From contig NZ_JACAOS010000020.1 of NCBI RefSeq assembly GCF_013386165.1, forward strand, positions 1 through 43,205: a DNA stretch of 43,205 nucleotides, written 5' to 3'. Numbering within the stretch: position 1 is the stretch's first letter; every line of letters begins with the position of its first letter. Positions 1 to 6,879 of this stretch are shown here, one piece after another. The stretch comes from Pseudomonas gingeri (GTDB lineage Bacteria; Pseudomonadota; Gammaproteobacteria; Pseudomonadales; Pseudomonadaceae). The notes beneath the pieces are model-generated. The model saw nothing but the letters and a program-made list of their open reading frames with translations, was not told the DNA's origin and made no database searches. The translations under genes and the position numbers were made by a program.

Positions 1-825
1 AATATTCTCCCATGCCTGAAACATGTGGGAAATATGAGTTTTTTTGGAAGGTCATTTCGCATGTTGATTGTGAGGAGTGCCTGACGGGCTTCCCCGGACA
101 AGACAAAATGCCCTACAGGGAACCAATCGCCCGCCAGGCGCTGCAAAGCTCTCCCCCGCCCAGTCACATACGTAACGGTCAGCTCCTGGCCGATAGCAGC
201 CTTACGTGACCGGCTGCTATCGGCCAAAAGCAGTCATGAACTCCAACGATGAATGCCGGCCAAAATATGCGCGTCGCTAAATGGCGTGGCAAATCCATAT
301 GAGCATCGCCACAGACAAAATTGGGGTCGATAGCGATAAGGGAAGTAAAAACCATCGTAGCGAAGGCGATGCTGCCAGGATGTGTAAACAGAGGGCGATA
401 TGTTTGAACATTAGCCGGTACTCAGCAATGGAACGTGCATTGAGTTCCCGGTTGATTCAGTACTAGCCTAGATGGTCTGGACCAGCTGAAGATCTGCCCA
501 TGCAAGCCTCAAGAGGGTTGCCGGACTTGCACCTTGGAATGCTGCGATCCTAATCCGCAAGCAAACGGTGTGCAACCCGATTTTTGCTTCGCCGGATCTC
601 TGAATCTTTGCCTCAGTTCGGTGAACGCTATATGACCGGATGTCCTGACGGGATAGCAGCTCCACGGTCAAGGGCAGCTTCGAAAACGGTCGGCTGGACA
701 CCGCTGCTACCTAACCATCGCAAACGAGCTGCCAGGTCAGGAGCTAATAGCATTGACAACAGCTATTAAATAGCTTTCCGCTATAGCTATGATAGCTATC
801 GCGCTTTCGATATCCGAGGTTTTAC
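1..825. other. Region without a convincing gene
   Basis: I find no reading frame here with a believable start, ribosome binding site and protein-like composition. The short open frames are Arg/Ser/Cys-rich and look like chance frames. A weak hairpin (CCCATG / CATGTGGG) followed by a T-run lies at about 8-50 and could be the terminator of a gene to the left. The segment near 210-240 contains a GGCTGCTATCGGCC-type palindrome resembling common Pseudomonas intergenic repeats. Confidence 0.5.
753..799. promoter_or_regulatory. AGCTAT palindrome cluster with -35-like hexamer
   Basis: A TTGACA hexamer (753-758) is followed by the palindrome AGCTATTAAATAGCT (761-775) and two copies of the 8-bp palindrome ATAGCTAT (783-790 and 792-799). 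Clustered short palindromes over a promoter are typical of autoregulated operators, for example those of ribbon-helix-helix or antitoxin genes. An ATG with a GAGG-type ribosome binding site follows at 826, but that frame has only 20 codons before the IS5 insertion. No regulator gene remains nearby, so the partner is unknown. Confidence 0.4.
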
Positions 826-883
826 ATGATAAATGTTCAAATTAGCCTTCCGGGCCAGCCCCTAATAAATGCGATCACTGCCG

Positions 884-1737
884 CTAGGCTCCGTACGAAA
901 ATAAATGTCGCAAGCACCTCATAGCGCAGGCGAGTGAGACCATAGCTTCAAAGCTTTTTGCGAGCTTGTCATAGCGGGTGCCGATCCGCCGATTCTCTTT
1001 CAGCCAGCCGAACATGCGCTCGATGACGTTTCGCTGGCGGTATTTAGGCCTGTCGAACAGACGGAGCAGTCCGGGTTTGGGCTTGCGTTTCATCGTGCGG
1101 TAAGGGATCACCGGCTGTATTCGATAACGGTCGCAGTAACGCCGTAAGTGTTCTGCATAGTAGCCCTTGTCGGCCAGCAGCCACCGGCAACGCTTGCGAG
1201 GACGGCCCCGACGGGCAGGGACATGAGCGTCTTCAAGCAACGGCTGAGCATAGGCAATGTCGCTGGCCTGTCCGCCCGATAGCTTGAAGCACAGCGGTAC
1301 TCCATTGGCATCGCAGAGCATGTGAATTTTCGTCGTAAGACCACCGCGACTTCGACCTAGCGCGTGGTCTTCTGGCTCTTCAAGCCCACTTTTTTTCCGG
1401 CGCCTGAAGAGGCTCGGGTTGCCTTTACGGCTGAGGAATCGATCATCCAGGTGTCCAGATCAATCAGCCCTTGCTCGTTGAGCCTGAGGTGCAATCGTTT
1501 GAGCATCTGGCTGAACGTACCTCGATTTCGCCAATCTCTGAACCGCTGGTAAACGGTTGACCAAGGCCCAAAGCGCTCGGGCATATCACGCCATGCAGCT
1601 CCTGAGCACATCACCCACAAAATGCCATTGAGCATCAAACGGTCATCGGCTCTGGGCCGGCCACCGCGTAGGGGTTCGATGAAAAGATCTGCGACCACAT
1701 CCCAGGAATCGTCTGGGAGTTCATACCGTTTTGCCAT
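884..1737 (-). CDS. IS5-family transposase, two frames joined by -1 frameshifting
   Basis: The upstream frame (1737 down to 1357) begins MAKRYELPDDSWDVV and carries the N-terminal DUF4096-like part with the first catalytic Asp (TWMIDSSAVKA). The downstream frame (to 884) carries the rest of the DDE domain, with LADKGYYAEHLRR (second Asp) and the Y-x2-R-x3-E-type segment RNVIERMFGWLKENRR. The frames differ by exactly -1, and a run of seven A on the coding strand (1390-1396) lies in their overlap, so programmed frameshifting is the likely mode of expression, as in related IS427 elements. The stop codon TAG is not inside the element: it is formed by the CTAG target duplication at 884-887. Confidence 0.85.
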
Positions 1738-1827
1738 CGGAGGCTCATGCCTTTTGATGGTCGCGGACTTTACTGGATCCTGGCTTTCGTGCGGCTTGAA
1801 TGGGTTACGAAGGTTTTCGTACGAAGC
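888..1827 (-). mobile_element. IS5-family insertion sequence (IS427-like), 940 bp
   Basis: The terminal inverted repeats begin GCTCCGTACGAAAA at 888 and, read inward from 1827, GCTTCGTACGAAAA (13 of 14 match). A 4-bp direct repeat CTAG flanks the element at 884-887 and 1828-1831, which is the target duplication. Almost the whole element is taken up by a two-frame transposase on the minus strand. Size, ends and frameshift organisation fit the IS427 subgroup. Intact ends, target duplication and open frames suggest a recent, possibly active copy. Confidence 0.9.
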
Positions 1828-1831
1828 CTAG

Positions 1832-1901
1832 CCTGAGCAAAGCCCGACCCCATTGCGAGAACCAGAGCAGCGGTCGCCCCCATCACACTTTTAGATTTCA
1901 T
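1832..1901 (-). pseudogene. Short signal-peptide protein gene interrupted by the IS5 element
   Basis: Reading leftward, an ATG at 1901 follows a strong GGGGAG ribosome binding site. The first 24 codons form a classic Sec signal peptide: a Lys-rich start MKSKSVM, a hydrophobic core AALVLAM, and a signal-peptidase site ending FAQA. The IS5 target site falls immediately after this. If the element and one CTAG copy are removed, the frame continues only as SGSDRIY and a stop, for 31 codons in all. Either the original gene encoded a very short exported peptide, or the left flank is no longer the original partner. I do not recognise the family. Confidence 0.5.
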
Positions 1902-2155
1902 ATTGCACTCCCCGAAAACGTCAATCTTGACCAAACGTTAGTGGATGAAGGTGTCGCCTTAATGCCGCTTGGCAATAAAGTCCCGACGCCATCGAACAAC
2001 GATCCTTTGAAGTTACAACGCGCAATCTGTGCGAGATTCGTCAAAGGAGTCCATTAACTATGCTGTCCGGTAAGATTGCAGAATGATCGAATACGACCAT
2101 GAGGACGGTGAAAACGACAGTCGCTCCAAATGGTCATGACCGAAGTAAAAGATCG
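1902..2155. other. Intergenic region between the disrupted gene and dddT
   Basis: No coding region is supported here. On the minus strand it would hold the promoter and leader of the interrupted signal-peptide gene. An open plus-strand frame through part of it (to 2057) is His/Arg/Pro-rich and lies opposite the signal peptide, so I treat it as a shadow. Confidence 0.4.
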
Positions 2156-2156
2156 T

Positions 2157-2178
2157 GGCGTCGATACATCTCGACGCC
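2157..2178 (-). terminator. Probable terminator downstream of dddT
   Basis: A perfect 8-bp stem (GGCGTCGA / TCGACGCC) with a 6-nt loop lies 66 bp beyond the dddT stop. On the minus strand it is followed, after six bases, by a short TTTT. The offset T-run makes it a weak intrinsic terminator or an mRNA 3'-end stabiliser. Confidence 0.45.
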
Positions 2179-2244
2179 TCGAATACCTATACACATCAAC
2201 TTAATGGGAGACGCAACGTCCTTACGACGAAGCCCTTGAAACGC

Positions 2245-3894
2245 TCACCACGCTTGAGTCTTTTGAGCTGACTCGACCGTCGGTTGTACAACCGGAACCG
2301 AAAAGAGGTGCCTCGCCTCTTGCGCCATTTGTCGTGACTGCTCCTCAATCTGATACGCGCACATCGAGCCGTAATCTTCGCGTAACCATCGGAAAAGGCC
2401 GACGACCATCACCACCAGCACAAACATGAATGGGATCGCTGCCAGCACCACGGCGGTTTTCAGCGTGCTCAAAGGTGCGTCGATGTAAAGCATGGCCATT
2501 GGCAGTGCTGCCAACATCACGCACCAGAACACCCGCAGCCCTGGGGATGGATCGGCCCCTTCGCGAAGATTCCGAGTGCTAGTGGCCGCGACCGTGAACG
2601 ATACGGCATCGAGGTGCGACGCGAGGAACACCAACATCAGCAGGAAATACAGCACCGCCAGCACCTTACCGAAAGGCAGGCTGGTCAACAGCATTGAAAC
2701 ACCTGCCTCGCCACCGATGCCATTCAGGATTGCCGGCGTATCGATCACACCACTCATGAATTGATGAATGGCGTAGCTTTCGAGGCTGCCGAAGAAGAAC
2801 CAGCAACCGGCGCAACCGCCGAGCACCATCGCCAGCACCACTTCGCGAATGGTCCGACCTCGCGAAACGCGAGTCACAAAGATTGCCACGCCCGGCGTAT
2901 AGGTGGTCCAGTACAACCAATAGAATGCAGTCCAGTCGCGGGAAAAATCGCCGCCACCGACCGGGTCAGTGAACAGGCTCATGTGGACGAAATTCTGCAG
3001 CGTCAGACCCAACGCGTTGGTCATATTATTGAGGATGAAACGAGTAGGCCCCAAGGCAATCACGATCAAGCCAAAGAGCAGGGTCAAGCCGCACGCCAGC
3101 TTGGCCAGGCGCTGCATACCCGAAGAAATCCCTACGTAAGAGGTTAGCGAGAACACCAGCGTGACTAATACGACCAGGGTGGCCTTGAGCGCAAAACCGT
3201 CGGGCACGTCAATCAGATCAGACAGCCCTCGCGACACCGTGGAGGTTGTCAGCGTGATCGTCAGTACCAAGCCGCCAAAGGTTGCCAACAGAAAGATCAG
3301 GTCGATCATCCGGCCGGCCGGTCCTTTGGCGCTCAAACCGGTGATGGCCTCGACCACGCTGGCAAGGCTCAGACCTTTATTGCGTCGCACATGAAAATGG
3401 TAAGCCATGGCCAACGAAGCAATGGCGTACATCGCCCAAGGCGTGATGCCCCAGTGGAAGAACGAATAGGCGATGCTGTATTCCAGTGCTTTGGCACTGG
3501 CCGGAGCAATACCCAGTCCGGGCGTCAGGTAGTAATAACCCCACTCCATGAACGCCCAGTACATGGTCGCCGATCCCAGCCCGGCGCAGATGAACATGAA
3601 CACCCAACCGATGGTCGAGTACTGCGGGCGGCCTTCACCCAGGCGAATATTGCCGTATTTGCTGCACGCGAGGGCAATGGTGATCACTACCGAGAAGAAC
3701 CCGAGCAGTTGGACCCAAGAGCCGAACATTCGGGTAGCGCCGGTAAATGCCACCTCTGCAAACACCTTCGACTGATCGGGGAATGCTGTAAGACTGCCGA
3801 CTGCGAGGGTGATCATCACGATACTGCTGACGATCAACGTCACGTCTTTGTAGGGTTTTCCGGCCCGCGTCGAACCGCAAATATCATTCGACAT
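2245..3894 (-). CDS. dddT: DddT, BCCT-family DMSP/betaine transporter
   Basis: This 549-residue integral membrane protein of the betaine-choline-carnitine transporter family has about 12 hydrophobic segments and is expected to import DMSP or related betaines using an ion gradient. The family signature is at residues 321-350: WTAFYWLYWTTYTPG, then RVSRGRTIREVV. Upstream, YWAFMEWGYYY (113-122) and FFHWGITPWAMYAIASLAMAYHF (146 onward) supply the Trp/Tyr-rich ligand-box region. I place the start at 3894 because GGAGG sits seven bases upstream; the GTG two codons earlier overlaps that ribosome binding site. The role is inferred from position beside dddB, dddC and dddD, an arrangement known for dddT in DMSP-catabolising Gammaproteobacteria. 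A hairpin separates it from dddC, so it may be partly independent of the upstream genes. Confidence 0.88.
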   Translation of the reverse strand: MSNDICGSTRAGKPYKDVTLIVSSIVMITLAVGSLTAFPDQSKVFAEVAFTGATRMFGSWVQLLGFFSVVITIALACSKYGNIRLGEGRPQYSTIGWVFMFICAGLGSATMYWAFMEWGYYYLTPGLGIAPASAKALEYSIAYSFFHWGITPWAMYAIASLAMAYHFHVRRNKGLSLASVVEAITGLSAKGPAGRMIDLIFLLATFGGLVLTITLTTSTVSRGLSDLIDVPDGFALKATLVVLVTLVFSLTSYVGISSGMQRLAKLACGLTLLFGLIVIALGPTRFILNNMTNALGLTLQNFVHMSLFTDPVGGGDFSRDWTAFYWLYWTTYTPGVAIFVTRVSRGRTIREVVLAMVLGGCAGCWFFFGSLESYAIHQFMSGVIDTPAILNGIGGEAGVSMLLTSLPFGKVLAVLYFLLMLVFLASHLDAVSFTVAATSTRNLREGADPSPGLRVFWCVMLAALPMAMLYIDAPLSTLKTAVVLAAIPFMFVLVVMVVGLFRWLREDYGSMCAYQIEEQSRQMAQEARHLFSVPVVQPTVESAQKTQAW

Positions 3895-4017
3895 CGGCAC
3901 CTCCGACGACGAGGTGGCTGCACCAGGACGCCGTGCGCGCAGTCAATGCGCAGACAGTGAGAGCAAGCATGGGGGGCTACCTTTTATTGTGATTATTGAA
4001 GGTCTTTAAACAAAATC

Positions 4018-4052
4018 AGGGCAGCGGAGATCCCGACTCCACTGCCCTTTTT
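4018..4052. terminator. Hairpin between dddC and dddT
   Basis: The arms AGGGCAG (4018-4024) and CTGCCCT (4042-4048) close a hairpin that also contains an inner GGAG/CTCC pairing. The T-run (CCCTTTTT) follows on the plus strand. On the minus strand, in which dddC and dddT are read, the stem is followed by GATTTTG. It lies 28 bp past the dddC stop and could terminate or attenuate dddDBC transcription before dddT. Confidence 0.6.
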
Positions 4053-4075
4053 CCAAGCGTTATGCGGACACCGTG

Positions 4076-5572
4076 TTACTTCATGGTAGGCATCGAGAAC
4101 TCGGCACCCTCACGGATGCCCGACGACGGCCAGCGCTGGGTCACGGTTTTGCGCTTGCTGTAAAAGCGCACTGCATCAGGGCCGTACGCATGCAGGTCGC
4201 CGAACAGCGAGCGCTTCCAGCCACCGAAGCTGTGATAGGCCACTGGTACTGGCAGCGGTACGTTGACGCCGACCATGCCGACCTTGATGTTGTCGGAGAA
4301 ATAACGTGCGGCTTCACCATCACGGGTGAAGATGCAGGTGCCGTTGCCGTACTCGTGATCATCGATCAGCTTCATGGCTTCCTGCATGCTCTGCGCACGG
4401 ACCACCAGCAGCACCGGGCCGAAGATTTCTTCCTCGTAGCAACGCATGCCCGGCTTGACGTTATCGATCAGAGTGCCACCAACGAAGAAGCCGCCTTCAC
4501 ACGCAGGCACCTGAATGTTGCGACCGTCGACCACCACCTGAGCGCCTTCCTCTTGTGCGCTGTTGATGTAGCCAATGACCTTCTGTTGATGCTCGCGGGT
4601 GATCAGCGGGCCGAAGTCATTGCTCTTGTCCTGATACTGACCGACTTTGAGCTTGGTCATCGCCTCGCGCATTTTCGAGATCAAAGCATCCGCCGTTGCG
4701 TCACCGACAGTGACCGCAACCGACAACGCCATGCAGCGCTCGCCAGATGAACCAAACGCTGCACCGACCAGTTGATTGACCGCGTTGTCGATGTCCGCAT
4801 CGGGCATGACGATGGCGTGGTTCTTCGCCCCGCCCAAGGCCTGGCAACGTTTACCGTTGGCGGCGGCAGTACGGTAGATGTATTCGGCGATCGGTGTCGA
4901 ACCGACGAAGCTCACCGCCTGTACGCGTGGGTCGTGGAGCAAGGTGTCGACGGCTTCTTTATCACCGTTGACTACGCTCATCACGCCCTTCGGCAGACCG
5001 GCTTCCTGCAGCAGTTGCGCGATGTACAGGGTCGAACTTGGGTCACGCTCAGACGGCTTGAGAATGAAGCAGTTGCCGCACGCCACCGCCATCGGGAACA
5101 TCCACAGAGGAACCATCGCCGGGAAGTTGAACGGAGTGATACCCGCCACTACGCCCAGCGGCTGGAATTCGCTCCAGGAGTCGATATTCGGGCCGACGTT
5201 CTTGCTGTGCTCGCCCTTGAGCAGCTCCGGCACGCCGCAGGCGTATTCTACGTTTTCGATGCCGCGCTGCAGCTCGCCCATTGCGTCGTGGAGGATCTTG
5301 CCGTGCTCTTCGCCGATCATCTGGCAGATACGTTCAGCGTTCTGTTCCAGCAGTTCCTTGAAGCGGAACATCACCCGCGCACGCTTGATAGGCGGCGTGT
5401 TGCGCCACTCAGGGAAAGCCGCTTCGGCAGCCGCGATGGCCTCTTCGACAGTGCCTTTGGAGGCCAGCGCAACCTGTTTCGTCGCCTCGCCGGTAGCCGG
5501 GTTGAACACAGCCTGGGTGCGGCCTTCGCCGATGACGATCTCGCCGTTAATCAGATGACCTACGGTATTCAT
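4076..5572 (-). CDS. dddC: DddC, malonate/methylmalonate semialdehyde dehydrogenase (CoA-acylating)
   Basis: This 498-residue cytosolic aldehyde dehydrogenase is of the MmsA type. Family members oxidise malonate semialdehyde or methylmalonate semialdehyde with NAD+ and CoA to acetyl-CoA or propionyl-CoA plus CO2. The catalytic Cys is residue 280 in SSGERCMALS. The usual general-base Glu motif is replaced by GGAKNHAIVMPDAD (about 248-261), which is characteristic of CoA-acylating members. EEEIFGPVLLVV lies near residue 385. I start at 5572 because AAGGA lies eight bases upstream and the conserved N-terminus MNTVGHLINGE begins there; an upstream ATG at 5605 adds 11 non-conserved residues. In this cluster it would take the DddB product, malonate semialdehyde, to acetyl-CoA. 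Confidence 0.92.
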   Translation of the reverse strand: MNTVGHLINGEIVIGEGRTQAVFNPATGEATKQVALASKGTVEEAIAAAEAAFPEWRNTPPIKRARVMFRFKELLEQNAERICQMIGEEHGKILHDAMGELQRGIENVEYACGVPELLKGEHSKNVGPNIDSWSEFQPLGVVAGITPFNFPAMVPLWMFPMAVACGNCFILKPSERDPSSTLYIAQLLQEAGLPKGVMSVVNGDKEAVDTLLHDPRVQAVSFVGSTPIAEYIYRTAAANGKRCQALGGAKNHAIVMPDADIDNAVNQLVGAAFGSSGERCMALSVAVTVGDATADALISKMREAMTKLKVGQYQDKSNDFGPLITREHQQKVIGYINSAQEEGAQVVVDGRNIQVPACEGGFFVGGTLIDNVKPGMRCYEEEIFGPVLLVVRAQSMQEAMKLIDDHEYGNGTCIFTRDGEAARYFSDNIKVGMVGVNVPLPVPVAYHSFGGWKRSLFGDLHAYGPDAVRFYSKRKTVTQRWPSSGIREGAEFSMPTMK

Positions 5573-5628
5573 ATAAGCATTCCTTATTGTTGAAGTGTGC
5601 GGCAACGCCGCGAAGGTGTCGGGGCGGC

Positions 5629-6786
5629 TTACCAGAGGTTGCGATACAGCTCGACCATCTCGTCGGCGGTTGGCACCCGTGGGTTGTTGCCGGGCGAACC
5701 GGAGGCCAGCGCCTGCTTGGCCATCAGCGGCATCAGTTCGAAGAATTTGTTGCGGTTGACGCCGAAGCCTTCGAGCGTGGGCACCTGCAACTCATCGTTG
5801 AGCGAGCGCAGGTCAGCCAGCAGCTTGGCGTTGGCCTCTTCATCCGAGTCACGAATAGAAGCGACACCCATGGCCCGCGCGCAGTCGGCATAGCGCCGCG
5901 GCGCACCGGGAATCGAGTACTCAGTGATGGTCGGCAGCAGCATGGCGTTGGAGAGTCCATGGGGTACGTGGAAGAACGCACCGATCGGCCGGCTCATGCC
6001 ATGCACCAGCGCTACCGAGGCCGCCGAAAACGCTACGCCGGCCAGGGTCGAACCGAGCATCAGCGCCTCTCGGGCTTCGACGTCCTGACCGTTGCGGTAG
6101 ACCCGGCGCAGGTTCGGGCCGATCAGGCTCATGGCCGCCAGCGCCTGACTGTCGCTGTACAGGTTGGACTTAAGGCTCACATAGGCCTCGATGGCGTGGG
6201 TCAGCGCGTCGATACCGGTGTCGGCGGTGACCCGTGCTGGCAGGCTCATGGTCAGGGTGTAATCGACCAGTGCCGCGACCGGCATGAAGCCGATGCCGAC
6301 ACAGAGCATTTTTTCGTCGGTGGTTTCATCGGTGATGATGGTGAAACGGGTGACTTCGGAGCCGGTGCCGGCCGTGGTCGGCACGGCAATAATCGGCAGG
6401 CCTTGTTCGCAAACCTGACGCGGAAACTTGTAATCGCGCATTTCACCGCCGAACTTGGCAAGAATACCGATGGCCTTGGCGCTGTCGATCGGACTTCCGC
6501 CGCCCAGGGCGATGATGCTGTCGTAGCTGCCACCACGGGCATGCTCGACGCCGGCCTGGATCGAAGCCACGGTAGGTTCCGGTACGGTGTCAGCAAACAC
6601 GTCGGCGGTGATGCCCTTAGCCACCAGGACGTCCTGGATGTTCTTCGCGTAACCCAGTTGCACCATCATTTTGTCGGTGATGATCAGCGGACGACTGCAG
6701 CCCAGGCTTGCCAGTACATCCGGAATGGCCTGACTGGCTTTGGCGCCGACTTGCAGGATGCGGGGCAGGACGATCTGGTTGGACAT
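5629..6786 (-). CDS. dddB: DddB, iron-containing alcohol dehydrogenase (3-hydroxypropionate oxidation)
   Basis: This 385-residue protein is a group III iron-dependent alcohol dehydrogenase. It has the nucleotide-binding loop GGGSPIDSAKAIG at 95-107 and the predicted metal ligands Asp193, His197 (GIDALTH), His262 (LVHGMS) and His276 (VPHGLSN). In the ddd pathway DddB oxidises the C3 product of DMSP cleavage, 3-hydroxypropionate, to malonate semialdehyde; this assignment rests on context with dddD and dddC. GGAGG lies six bases before the ATG. It follows dddD by 93 bp and precedes dddC by 56 bp on the same strand, so the three genes probably form one transcript. No other dehydrogenase of the DddA type is in the window. 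Confidence 0.88.
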   Translation of the reverse strand: MSNQIVLPRILQVGAKASQAIPDVLASLGCSRPLIITDKMMVQLGYAKNIQDVLVAKGITADVFADTVPEPTVASIQAGVEHARGGSYDSIIALGGGSPIDSAKAIGILAKFGGEMRDYKFPRQVCEQGLPIIAVPTTAGTGSEVTRFTIITDETTDEKMLCVGIGFMPVAALVDYTLTMSLPARVTADTGIDALTHAIEAYVSLKSNLYSDSQALAAMSLIGPNLRRVYRNGQDVEAREALMLGSTLAGVAFSAASVALVHGMSRPIGAFFHVPHGLSNAMLLPTITEYSIPGAPRRYADCARAMGVASIRDSDEEANAKLLADLRSLNDELQVPTLEGFGVNRNKFFELMPLMAKQALASGSPGNNPRVPTADEMVELYRNLW

Positions 6787-6879
6787 GGTGCCTCCAAAAG
6801 TTTTCTACAGGCGGGAGTCGGCCCGGCAAGGGCCGTCCCTGTTCTCAGTTCTTGTCGCGATTCTTTGCTTGGATGCAGG

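Noticed and set aside
826..2057. A plus-strand frame from 826 that, after removing IS5 and one CTAG, continues in frame to 2057 (96 codons)
   Set aside because: Its right half lies opposite a clear signal peptide with a strong ribosome binding site and has a His/Arg/Pro-rich shadow-like composition.
4772..5593. A 273-codon plus-strand open frame
   Set aside because: Antisense to dddC, which has complete catalytic motifs; the composition is that of a shadow.
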